This document shows, piece by piece, positions 27,670 to 35,685 of a DNA stretch of 64,000 nucleotides. The position numbers and the translations under genes are program-made. How positions within the stretch are numbered: the stretch's first letter is position 1; every line of letters starts with the position of its first letter. The DNA comes from Nocardioides sp. SLBN-35 (lineage in GTDB: Bacteria; Actinomycetota; Actinomycetes; Propionibacteriales; Nocardioidaceae). The notes under the pieces were generated by a model that saw nothing but the letters and a program-made list of their open reading frames with translations, ran no database searches and was not told the DNA's origin. Location of the stretch: positions 2,108,001 to 2,172,000 of the forward strand of contig NZ_VFNU01000001.1 in NCBI RefSeq assembly GCF_006715725.1, in the 5' to 3' direction.

Positions 27670-30635
27670 TGGCGACACCGATCCTGGAGCGACTGCGCGG
27701 CGCCGCGACCGGCGCTCGCGTGGTCGCCCTGGGCGAGGCGTCGCACAACGTCACCGAGCTCAACGAGCTGCGCGACGAGGCGCTGCGGATGCTCGTCGCG
27801 GAGCACGGATTCACCGCACTGGTGCTGGAGTCCGGGTTCGCGGAGGGGCTCGCCGTCGACGCCTGGGTGCGCGGCGGGCCGGGCAGGGTCGAGGACGTCG
27901 CTCGGGACGCGATCTCCTACGGCTTCGGGCACTCCGCCGTCGTGCACCGGCAGCTCTCGTGGCTGCGCTCCCACGGCGGGGTGCGGGTGTACGGCATGGA
28001 CGTGCCGGGTGGCTCGACCTCTCCCGGGCCCGCGGTGCGGGCCCTGCTGGCCCGGATCCCCGCAGCTGCGGGGGATCCGGACCTGCTGCGGCGCAGCGAC
28101 CTCGGCGGCCGGGTGGAGGCGGCGGTCCGGTACGCCGGGCTGTCCGGCTCCGCGCGCGAGCGGCTGCTGGCCGACCTGCGAGCCCTGGCCGCGCGTGGAC
28201 TGGCCATGGGCGACCCGGTGGCGGAGCGGCTGGCCGCCTCGGTCCTGGCGTTCGCCGACGGCCAGGACCGGGACCGGTTCATGGCCGACACCGTGCGCTG
28301 GGTGCTGGAGCGCGAGGAGCGGGTGCTGGTCAGCGCGCACGACGGGCACGTCCAGCGCACGCCGTACGACGGACTGCCGACGCTGGGCGGTCTTCTCGCC
28401 GACGCGCTGGGCTCCGACCTGCTCCTGGTCGGCACCACCTTCGCCTCCGGCCCCGCGGTCCGGATCACCGACCGCTCGGACCGGCCCTTCGACTGGGCCG
28501 TGGCGCTGGAGGAGGGCGTTCCCGGTCCGGTCCTGGACGACGACGCGTTCGACCTGGTGCTCGACCTCGGCGAGGTGCACCGCGTGCCCGGCGCCTTCGA
28601 GCGGCTGCGGCGCGAGCTCGCGGCGCCGTACCCGCCGACCCGGACCGTCGAGGTCGTCGCCACCCAGGCGGGCGTCTCCGTGCCGGACCCGTACCGCTGG
28701 CTGGAGGCCGAGGATGACGAGGTCCATGCCTGGCAGCGCAGGCAGGCCGAGGTCGCAACCGGCTCGATCCTCGGTGGGCAGGACCGCGCGGCGCTGCGGG
28801 CCCTCGTCGAGGAGTACGACGCCGGCGCACGACCGGTGCTGCCCCGGCATGCGGCGGGGCGGTGGTTCCGGCCGGTGGGTTCGTCGGTGGTGGTGGCCGA
28901 TGAGCCCTACGGTGCGGGGGTCCCGGTCGTCGTACTCGAGGCGGGGGCGTTGCTCTCGTGGCTGGCGCCCTCGCCCGACGGCCGGGTACTGGCGATCGGC
29001 GTGTGCGCCGACGGCAGCGAGCACAACACGATCCGGCTCGTCGACGTCGCGTCCGGTGAGCGGCTGCCCGCGCCGCCACAGGTGCTGCACAGTGCCTGGG
29101 CCGGCGGCGTCTCCTGGGCGGCCGACAGCACGGGCTTCTGGTTCTTCGCGCTGACCGGCACTCCGGAGGAGTTCGTGCAGGCGACCTTCCACCACGAGCT
29201 CGCCACCGGTGCCACGGTGGTCGAGCCGGTGCCGGTGCCCGCGGGTTCGCGGGAGTACACGCTGGTCCAGCCCTCGCCGGACGGGCGCTGGCTGGTGGCC
29301 TCGCACCGGGTCGGCAGCCCGATCCCCGTCGCGGTGCGGGACCTGGCCTCCCCGCAGGCCTCGTGGCGGCCGTTCGTCACGTCCTGCACCGGCACCGTCG
29401 CGGGACACGTCGTCGGCGACAGGTACGTCGCGGTCACCGATGTCGGCGCCGCCCGCGGCCGGCTGGTCGCGATCCCGCTCGACGCGGCGTCGCCCGACGA
29501 CGTCTCCTGCTGGGAGGAGCTGGTCGCCGAGGGGCCGACCGTGCTGCGCTCGGTCACGCCGGTGGGGGAGCACCTCTACCTGTCCGAGCTCGACCGGACG
29601 TTCGCGCGGGTGCGCGTCCTCGAGCGCTGCGGTGGCGCGGTCGGCGACGTGCCGCTTCCTGGTCGAGGCGCCCTCGCGGCGCCCTTCTTCGCGCTGACCG
29701 GCCTCGCGGCCGGTGGGCCGACCCCGGACTTCCTGTTCGCCTTCTCGACGCCCACCACCTCGTGGAGCGTGCACCGGCACCGCGCGGGTGCCGCGGACGT
29801 CGAGACGCTGCTCGCGCCGGTCGTGACGCTCGACGCGGTCCTCGAGGAGGGCGCCGCGCCCGCCGCCGACGGGACGCTCGTGCCCTTCCACGTCATCCGC
29901 CCGACCGACGGCGACGCGGCGCCCGCGCCGACCCTGGTCACGGCGTACGGAGCGGCCAATGTGCCCACCCTGCCGTCGTACCAGCCCGACCTGGCAGCCT
30001 TCGTCGCCGCCGGTGGCACCGTCGTCCAGGCCTACCTGCGCGGAGGTGGCGAGCTCGGGCGGGACTGGTACCTCGCCGCGCACCGCGAGACCAAGCACGT
30101 CCGCGACGACGACCTCGTCGCGGTCGCCGAGCACCTCGTCGCAAGCGGTCGTACGACGCCCGACCGGCTCGCGCTGACCGGCGGCTCCGACGGCGGCCTG
30201 ATGTGCGGCGTCGCGGTCACCACCCGCCCCGACCTGTGGCGGGCGGTGCTCCCGCGCGCGCCCCTGCTCGACCTGGTCGCCGGCATGCGCGACCCCTACC
30301 TCGACTTCGTGATCCGCAAGGCGTGGGGCGATCCCGACGACCCGGCCGACGTACGCCGGATGATCGGCCGCTCGCCGTACGAGCTGATCGGCCCGGGCAC
30401 CTTCCCGGCCGTCTACGTCCAGGCCGGCGCCACCGACCCCCGCTGCCGCCCGTGGCACGCGCGCAAGTTCGTGGCCCGTCTCCAGGCTGCGCAGGAGGGC
30501 GATGCCCCGATCCTGCTGCACGTCTTCGAGGACGCCGGGCACGGCGCCGCCACCAGTCCCGAGGTCGTGGTCGCGCAGGACGTCGAGTGGCTGGGCTTCC
30601 TCGTCCAGCAGCTCGGGCTCAGTCCGGAGCAGTGA
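27669..30635 (+). CDS. Fusion of erythromycin-esterase-like domain and prolyl oligopeptidase
   Basis: 988 residues. Residues 1 to ~310 resemble erythromycin esterases: VVALGEASHNVTELNELRDEAL holds E23 and H26, and VLVSAHDGHVQR is the second His motif. From about 320 a full S9A prolyl oligopeptidase follows: the N-terminal PDPYRWLE, a beta-propeller with SPDGRVLAIG and SPDGRWLV blades, and an alpha/beta hydrolase domain. The catalytic triad is S840 (GGSDGGLM, where GGSNGG is usual), D923 (GATDPRCRP) and H958 (DAGHGAA). No signal peptide, so cytoplasmic. One continuous frame, no internal stop. Placed last in the peptide-import operon it probably cleaves imported proline peptides; the role of the esterase-like part is unknown. 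Confidence 0.85.
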   Translation: MATPILERLRGAATGARVVALGEASHNVTELNELRDEALRMLVAEHGFTALVLESGFAEGLAVDAWVRGGPGRVEDVARDAISYGFGHSAVVHRQLSWLRSHGGVRVYGMDVPGGSTSPGPAVRALLARIPAAAGDPDLLRRSDLGGRVEAAVRYAGLSGSARERLLADLRALAARGLAMGDPVAERLAASVLAFADGQDRDRFMADTVRWVLEREERVLVSAHDGHVQRTPYDGLPTLGGLLADALGSDLLLVGTTFASGPAVRITDRSDRPFDWAVALEEGVPGPVLDDDAFDLVLDLGEVHRVPGAFERLRRELAAPYPPTRTVEVVATQAGVSVPDPYRWLEAEDDEVHAWQRRQAEVATGSILGGQDRAALRALVEEYDAGARPVLPRHAAGRWFRPVGSSVVVADEPYGAGVPVVVLEAGALLSWLAPSPDGRVLAIGVCADGSEHNTIRLVDVASGERLPAPPQVLHSAWAGGVSWAADSTGFWFFALTGTPEEFVQATFHHELATGATVVEPVPVPAGSREYTLVQPSPDGRWLVASHRVGSPIPVAVRDLASPQASWRPFVTSCTGTVAGHVVGDRYVAVTDVGAARGRLVAIPLDAASPDDVSCWEELVAEGPTVLRSVTPVGEHLYLSELDRTFARVRVLERCGGAVGDVPLPGRGALAAPFFALTGLAAGGPTPDFLFAFSTPTTSWSVHRHRAGAADVETLLAPVVTLDAVLEEGAAPAADGTLVPFHVIRPTDGDAAPAPTLVTAYGAANVPTLPSYQPDLAAFVAAGGTVVQAYLRGGGELGRDWYLAAHRETKHVRDDDLVAVAEHLVASGRTTPDRLALTGGSDGGLMCGVAVTTRPDLWRAVLPRAPLLDLVAGMRDPYLDFVIRKAWGDPDDPADVRRMIGRSPYELIGPGTFPAVYVQAGATDPRCRPWHARKFVARLQAAQEGDAPILLHVFEDAGHGAATSPEVVVAQDVEWLGFLVQQLGLSPEQ

Positions 30636-32289
30636 GGTCCATCAGCCGCAGCTGCAGCATCGCGGCCAGCCGGGCGTTGGGGTCGGTGAGGTCGAGCCGG
30701 CCGACCTCGGCCGCCCGGCGCAGGCGGTAGCGGAAGGTGTTGGCGTGGACGTACATCGCGGCCGACGCGATGGCGACGTCGCCGAAGGCGTCCAGCCAGG
30801 CGCGCAGGGTGTCGACCAGGCTGCTCTGGTGCTCCTGGTCGTAGGCGACGATCCGCGCGACGGCGCCGCTGGGGATGTCGCCGCGCGGGACGCGGTCGGC
30901 GAGCTCGAGCAGCAGGGCCTCGAGGTGGACGTCGTCGAGCCGGGCGACCTGCTGGCCGGGACGTGAGCGGAGCACGCGCAGGGCGCGGTCGGCGCCGGTG
31001 CGCGAGCGCTTGAGGGAGGCGCTGCCGGGGGCGAGCGGGCCGACGCCGACGAGTGGACGCAGCCGGGAGTCGACGCGGGACAGGAAGTCGGCGGCGATCT
31101 CGGCGGCGCGTTCCTCGCCGTCCTTGCGGCCGCGCGCGACCGGCAGGATGCCGTAGGCGACGTCGCCGACCAGGCCCGCGGCGCTGCGCGGGTGCACGGC
31201 GGTCAGGTGCAGCGCGAAGGCGTCGGCGACCCGCTTGCGCTCGACGGCGAGCTGCGCGGGCAGCGGGCTCTCGGTCCCGGCGCCGACCACGGTCAGCGCG
31301 AGGACGACCGCCGGCTCGTCCTTCAGCCCCAGCCGGCGCAGGGTCTCCGCGGTGCGCGGGCCGCTCTCGAGCGCGGTGCTGAGCAGGTCGGCCCGCAGCC
31401 GCCGCTCCACGTCGGCATCGGCCCGCGCCCACACCAGGTGCATGGCGACCAGCTTCGAGGCGTCGTACAGCGCCTGCCCGCGGGCCTCGTCCATCGGCTC
31501 GTTGACGACCGCCCAGATGGTGCCGAGAATCTCGTCGCCCGCGCGTACGGCGATCGCCGCGCGCCCGCTGCCGGACGGCTCGTCGTCGGACAGCGGCGGC
31601 ACCCAGACCGGCCGCGTGGAGCGGTAGATCTCCTGGAAGACGCCCTGCTCCTCGAGCTGGCGGGTGTAGTCCTCGGGCACCTGCCGGCGCAGGATCGTCT
31701 GCACCCGCCAGGTGTCGGCCTCCTCCTGGCGGCTGGAGAACGCGAGCAGGCGTGAGCTGCGGTCCTCGATCGTCACGGGGGCGTCGACGAGCGCGGCGAT
31801 CGCGTTGGCGACGGCGAACAGGTCGTCGAGGCCGGACTGGTAGCCGACCACCTGGCGCAGCCCCGCGCCGGTGCGGCCCAGCGGCTCCGGGTCGAGCTCG
31901 GGGCCGTCGCTGGTCAGGGTCCTGATCATCCCGGCCAGGTGGGTCCAGGCGGCCCCGCGCGCCAGCGCGAGCACCGTGACGCCGGTACGACGCGCCGTCG
32001 CCGCGAGCTCGTCACTCTCCGCCACGGGCGCGCGGACGACCAGCCCGAGTGCGCCCTGCGCACCGAGCCGCTCGACCGCCTCGGTGATCGCCGCCGGCTC
32101 CTGCAGCCCGACCCCGAGGACCAGCGCGTGCTCGGGCAGCTCCGGCTCGTCGAGCGGGTCGTCGATGACCACCCCGCCGATCTCCTCGGGCCGCTGCACC
32201 TCGCCGCAGACCACCTCGAGCAGGGTGCTGCCGAGCTCCTCGACGACGCGAGCGAGTCCGGCGCGGGGGAGGTCGGCCACGGTCACCAC
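30619..32289 (-). CDS. PucR/CdaR-type regulator
   Basis: About 556 residues, starting at one of two adjacent GTG codons (32289 or 32286); TAGCGT lies 7 nt before the first, which suggests a leaderless transcript. The N-terminal ~130 residues are a PucR-type purine-catabolism-like sensor (VTVADLPRAGLARVVEELG). The middle is a GAF/GGDEF-like region, and the C-terminus is the PucR helix-turn-helix (LRAWLDAFGDVAIASAAMYVHANTFRYRLRRAAEV). It lies between the peptide-import operon (convergent, 17 nt overlap of 3' ends) and the D-to-L amino acid operon. Control of one or both is likely. The longer ATG-started frame runs through the repeat array and was rejected. Confidence 0.82.
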   Translation of the reverse strand: MVTVADLPRAGLARVVEELGSTLLEVVCGEVQRPEEIGGVVIDDPLDEPELPEHALVLGVGLQEPAAITEAVERLGAQGALGLVVRAPVAESDELAATARRTGVTVLALARGAAWTHLAGMIRTLTSDGPELDPEPLGRTGAGLRQVVGYQSGLDDLFAVANAIAALVDAPVTIEDRSSRLLAFSSRQEEADTWRVQTILRRQVPEDYTRQLEEQGVFQEIYRSTRPVWVPPLSDDEPSGSGRAAIAVRAGDEILGTIWAVVNEPMDEARGQALYDASKLVAMHLVWARADADVERRLRADLLSTALESGPRTAETLRRLGLKDEPAVVLALTVVGAGTESPLPAQLAVERKRVADAFALHLTAVHPRSAAGLVGDVAYGILPVARGRKDGEERAAEIAADFLSRVDSRLRPLVGVGPLAPGSASLKRSRTGADRALRVLRSRPGQQVARLDDVHLEALLLELADRVPRGDIPSGAVARIVAYDQEHQSSLVDTLRAWLDAFGDVAIASAAMYVHANTFRYRLRRAAEVGRLDLTDPNARLAAMLQLRLMDLTAPD

Positions 32290-32375
32290 CCGCCCGACGC
32301 TAGCCGCGGGGCATGGGGTCGTCGTTCGTCCGGCACGACGAAATCGTGACAGATGCTGGTGGGATCGAACAGGCG

Positions 32376-32501
32376 GTTGAGTTGCCACGAACTCGCCGTC
32401 GAGTTGCCGCAAACTCACCGTTGACTTGCCACTTGCCGTGCGGGGTGGCAACTCAACGGTTGGGAAGCGGCAACTCAACGGTGAGGATGGGGCAACTCAA
32501 C
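32376..32501. repeat. Symmetric palindromic repeat array, 3 direct + 3 inverted 22-bp units
   Basis: Plus-strand units begin at 32376, 32398 and 32420; minus-strand units at 32501, 32479 and 32457. Each has an 11 bp head GTTGAGTTGCC (two with one substitution) followed by 11 bp of looser sequence often ending CTCACC. All unit pairs are symmetric about 32438.5, with a 16 nt central loop (32431-32446). The array starts 4 bp after the stop codon of the racemase gene on the minus strand and lies upstream of the PucR-type regulator. As RNA it could fold into one long stem of 11 bp helices broken by internal loops. Architecture matches the array at 16561-16736; the sequence does not. Confidence 0.9.
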
Positions 32502-32505
32502 GGGG

Positions 32506-33609
32506 TCAGAGGGGGATCCAGGTCCGGTCGACGGTGACCTCGTCGAGGACGTCCGGCAGCGGGCTGACGCCGAGGCCCGGACCCGTCGGCACGGACAGGT
32601 GACCGTCCTCGAGCACGAACGGCTCGGTCAGGTCGGTCGCGTAGTAGCGCTCGGAGGCCGACGTGTCGCCGGGCAGGGTGAAGCCGGGCAGCGCGGCCAG
32701 CGCGAGGTTGGCAGCCCGGCCCAGGCCCGTCTCCAGCATGCCGCCGCACCAGGCCGGAATCCCGTGCGCGGACGCGACGTCGTGGATCCGGCGCGCCTCC
32801 AGGTAGCCGCCGACCCGGCCGGGCTTGATGTTGACGATCGAGCAGGCGCCCAACGTGATCGCGTCCGCCGCGGCCCGGGCGGAGACGATCGACTCGTCGA
32901 GACAGATCGGCGTACGGACGGACCTGGCGAGCTCGGCGTGGCCGAGCAGGTCGTCCTCGGGCAGCGGCTGCTCCAGCAGCAGCAGGTCGAAGTCGTCGAG
33001 CTGGGCGAGATGCCGGGTGTGGCCCCGACGGTACGCCGTGTTGGCGTCGACCTGCAGCAGGACGTCTCCGAACCGCTCCCGTACGGCGCGCACCGGCTCG
33101 ACGTCCCACCCGGGCTCGATCTTGAGCTTGATCCGCAGGTAGCCGTCGGCCAGGTACCCCTCGACCACGTCCAGCAGCGCGGGGATCGACTCGGTGATGC
33201 CCACCGAGACCCCGCAGGGCACCCGGTCGCGGACCGCACCGAGGGCGTGGGCGAAGGAGACGCCCCGGCCGCGCAGGTCAGCGTCCAGGACCGCCGTCTC
33301 CAGTGCTGCCTTGGCCATCCGGTGACCGCGGACCGACTGCAGCGCCGGCGCGACCCGGTGGGCGTCGAGATGCTCGACCTGCGCGACCATCGGCACCAGC
33401 ACGCGCTCCAGCACGTCTGCCGCGGCCTCGGTGTACTCGGAGGAGTAGAACGGCCCGGTCCCGGCGCCGCACTCGCCCCAGCCCTCGGCGTCGTCGGTGA
33501 CGGCGCGCACGAGCAGCGCCCGGCGTACCGTCTCGGTCCCGAAGGACGTCCGGAACGGCGCCACCAGCGGCACCTCGACGGTCCGGATCTCCACCCCGGT
33601 CAACTTCAT
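32506..33609 (-). CDS. N-acylamino acid racemase / o-succinylbenzoate synthase family enzyme (NSAR)
   Basis: 367 residues, enolase superfamily, very close in pattern to the Amycolatopsis N-acylamino acid racemase. Acid-base lysines K161 and K163 (RIKLKIEPGWD) and K262 (VNIKPGRVGG), and metal ligands D188 (LQVDAN), E213 (LLLEQPL) and D238 (ICLDES), are all present. It interconverts N-acyl (succinyl) D- and L-amino acids; members may also make o-succinylbenzoate. The operon partners (a GNAT acyltransferase and an M20 hydrolase, both joined by ATGA overlaps) favour the D-amino acid pathway over menaquinone synthesis. It is last in the operon, ending next to the palindromic array. Confidence 0.92.
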   Translation of the reverse strand: MKLTGVEIRTVEVPLVAPFRTSFGTETVRRALLVRAVTDDAEGWGECGAGTGPFYSSEYTEAAADVLERVLVPMVAQVEHLDAHRVAPALQSVRGHRMAKAALETAVLDADLRGRGVSFAHALGAVRDRVPCGVSVGITESIPALLDVVEGYLADGYLRIKLKIEPGWDVEPVRAVRERFGDVLLQVDANTAYRRGHTRHLAQLDDFDLLLLEQPLPEDDLLGHAELARSVRTPICLDESIVSARAAADAITLGACSIVNIKPGRVGGYLEARRIHDVASAHGIPAWCGGMLETGLGRAANLALAALPGFTLPGDTSASERYYATDLTEPFVLEDGHLSVPTGPGLGVSPLPDVLDEVTVDRTWIPL

Positions 33610-34451
33610 TGCGCTTCCTTCCTCTCCACGACGTACCAACCCGATCGGTCGAACTCCCGCACCCGCGCGCCTCCGGCGAGCAGCCCGCCGAGTACCTCGC
33701 GCAGCGCCTCGCGCCACGTGGCGGCGAGCGCCGGGTCCTGCTCGCGCAGGCCCTCGACGTCAACGGGTACGCCGACCAGCACCGTGCGCCCGTACGCCGG
33801 CCGCAGGATCGGGCCGCCCGCGGCGGACACCTCCAGCGCGACGACCGCGCCGTCCGCGCGCAGCTGCTCGACGTCGACGGCGCGGGGGGTCCCGGCGCAC
33901 GCGGCGACGACGGCGGGTGCGTCGAGCGACCACCGCACGAGGACCCGGTCGGTCGGGTCGGCGCGGTTGATGTCGTCGTCCATCGGCCCGTAGAAGTCGG
34001 GGAGGTACTCGGTGACGTCGGCGGCGAGCTTGCCCAGGTTGAACCACGAGTTGCGCCGGATCAGCGGGTCGTAGGTCCAGGTGATGGCACCGGCGCCCTG
34101 GTCGAGCGTCCACGCGCGCTGGTGCAGCTTGAGGGCCAGGCCGACGTGCCGGCCGGCCATCCGCGGCGCGACACCGGCGATGTGGCTGTGCAGCGCGTCG
34201 CGCGCGGGCGCGGAGAAGAAGCCGAAGCAGGCGCCGACGAGCTCGTCGCCGTCGTAGGCGCCGCTGACATAGCTGCCCGCCTTCGCCATCGCGCGGAGCA
34301 GGTCCGCGGTGACCGGCGGGTTGGTCGCGCCGGTGCGCCAGATCCGCTCGTAGAGGCGGCGGACGTCCTCCAGCGACGCGATGTCGTCGAGGGTGCGGAT
34401 CGTGATCCCCGCGCCGGCGGCGGCCTTGTCGGCGTCGGTCCAGGCGGTCAT
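33606..34451 (-). CDS. GNAT-superfamily acyltransferase (probable D-amino acid N-acyltransferase)
   Basis: 281 residues. A GNAT N-terminal half (IRTLDDIASLEDVRRLYERIW, AYDGDELVGACFGFFS, then the acyl-CoA-binding MAGRHVGLALKLHQRAW) continues into the long conserved segment ITWTYDPLIRRNSWFNLGKLAADVTEYLPDFYG. That segment marks the subgroup found beside racemases of this family (COG3375-like). In Geobacillus the equivalent gene succinylates D-amino acids. The ATG at 34451 overlaps the M20 stop and its own stop overlaps the racemase ATG, so all three are translated together. Acyl donor and amino acid range are not readable from sequence. Confidence 0.85.
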   Translation of the reverse strand: MTAWTDADKAAAGAGITIRTLDDIASLEDVRRLYERIWRTGATNPPVTADLLRAMAKAGSYVSGAYDGDELVGACFGFFSAPARDALHSHIAGVAPRMAGRHVGLALKLHQRAWTLDQGAGAITWTYDPLIRRNSWFNLGKLAADVTEYLPDFYGPMDDDINRADPTDRVLVRWSLDAPAVVAACAGTPRAVDVEQLRADGAVVALEVSAAGGPILRPAYGRTVLVGVPVDVEGLREQDPALAATWREALREVLGGLLAGGARVREFDRSGWYVVERKEAQ

Positions 34452-35578
34452 GGGCGGTCCTCGGCCAGGAGGTCCGTGACCAGAGCGGTCAGCAGCCGGG
34501 TCCGGCCGGGTAGCTCGGCGACCAGCACGTGCTCGTCGTCTGCGTGCGCGCCGCCGCCCACGGCACCGAGTCCGTCGAGGGTCGGGGTGCCGACGCCGGC
34601 GGTGTAGTTGCCGTCCGAGGCGCCGCCGACGGAGATCGAGGTGACCGGGTCCAGCCCGAGGTCGTGGGCGAGCAGGGCCGCACGGTCGTAGAGGTCGCGA
34701 GTCGCGGTGGGGGTCAGTGGGGGCCGGTTCGGCCCGCCGACGACCTCGACGTCGGCACCGTCGAGAACCGGCCGGAGCGCGTGCATCGCCGCATGCACGC
34801 GGTCCTGCTCGCCCTCGTCGCGCACTCGTACGTCGACCCCGAACCCGGCGGCGGCGGGCACCGTGTTGATCGTGGTACCGGCGTCGAGGCGGGTCGGAGT
34901 GACCGTCGTACCGCGCTCGGGGTCGGCGATCGCGGCGACCGCGTGCACCTGGTGGGCGACCTCGATGGTCGCGTTCACGCCGCGCTCGGGCTCCAGGCCG
35001 GCGTGCGCGGCGCGGCCGGTGACGAGCACGTCGTACCGGGAGACGCCCTTGCGCTCGGTCTTCAGCGCGCCACCGGGGCCTGCCGCCTCGAGGACCAGCG
35101 CGCCGGCGCAACCGCGAGCCTCGTGCTCGATCAGCGCGCGCGAGGAGGGGGAGCCGATCTCCTCGTCACCGGTGACGAGGAGGGTGACGCCGTCGCGGTC
35201 GTCGAGCGCGGCGAGGGCGTGCAGCGCCATCACGACGCCGGCCTTCATGTCGAAGCAGCCGGGCCCGCGCAGCACGCCGTCGCTCACGCCGAAGGGGTGC
35301 GTCTCGAGGGAGCCGAGCGGCCAGACGGTGTCATGGTGGCCGAGCACCAGCACCCTGCGCCCGGTGCCGAACCGCCAGCGCAGGTGGGTCCAGCCGTCGA
35401 GCACGATCCGCTCGGGCCCCACGCCCAGCAGGCGGGTGCCCAGGGCCGCCACCACCTCGGCGCTGCGCGCGACCGCCGCCAGGTCCTCCGACGGGGACTC
35501 GCAGGTCACCAGCGCCTCGAGGTCGGCGACCATCGCGTCGAGCGACGGGAGGGCGCGGTCGGGTGCCTGCTGGTGCAT
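34448..35578 (-). CDS. M20 family metallohydrolase (probable N-acyl-L-amino acid deacylase)
   Basis: About 376 residues from the ATG at 35578; an ATG at 35590 is also possible. M20 zinc-site residues are present: His in VLGHHDTVWP, bridging Asp in GPGCFDMKAG, catalytic Glu and ligand Glu in TGDEEIGS, acidic ligand in LVLEAAGP and His in GGGAHADDEHV. The dimerisation domain starts near KTERKGVSRYDVLV. Glutamate carboxypeptidase-like members remove acyl groups or C-terminal residues. With the racemase and the acyltransferase it fits the last step, release of free L-amino acid. It is first in the minus-strand operon; the divergent neighbour is the hydrolase-LuxR gene. Confidence 0.87.
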   Translation of the reverse strand: MHQQAPDRALPSLDAMVADLEALVTCESPSEDLAAVARSAEVVAALGTRLLGVGPERIVLDGWTHLRWRFGTGRRVLVLGHHDTVWPLGSLETHPFGVSDGVLRGPGCFDMKAGVVMALHALAALDDRDGVTLLVTGDEEIGSPSSRALIEHEARGCAGALVLEAAGPGGALKTERKGVSRYDVLVTGRAAHAGLEPERGVNATIEVAHQVHAVAAIADPERGTTVTPTRLDAGTTINTVPAAAGFGVDVRVRDEGEQDRVHAAMHALRPVLDGADVEVVGGPNRPPLTPTATRDLYDRAALLAHDLGLDPVTSISVGGASDGNYTAGVGTPTLDGLGAVGGGAHADDEHVLVAELPGRTRLLTALVTDLLAEDRP

Positions 35579-35673
35579 GCTGCCCAGCATCGGGAACGCG
35601 ACGACGCCGCGGGCTGTCGGCCCGGCCAAGATTCCGGGTCCGCGTTCGTCGGGCAGCCCGAGTCCGACGAGCG

Positions 35674-35679
35674 TACGCT
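35674..35679 (+). promoter_or_regulatory. -10 box of a leaderless promoter
   Basis: TACGCT followed by 6 nt and the GTG start of the hydrolase-LuxR gene, with no ribosome site. This is the usual layout of leaderless transcripts in actinobacteria and decides the start at 35686. Confidence 0.5.
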
Positions 35680-35685
35680 TCGATC

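Noticed and set aside
27441..30542. Minus-strand open frame of over 1000 codons opposite the fusion hydrolase
   Set aside because: Composition is that of an antisense shadow, with no domain, while the plus strand encodes two complete hydrolase domains with catalytic residues.
32290..32478. N-terminal extension of the PucR-type regulator from the ATG at 32478
   Set aside because: It would be encoded by the palindromic repeat array and shows no protein-like conservation; the GTG at 32289 has a suitable -10 box.
32376..32501. Integron attC site or insertion-sequence end
   Set aside because: No integrase, no transposase, no target duplication, and multiple evenly spaced units rather than one palindrome.
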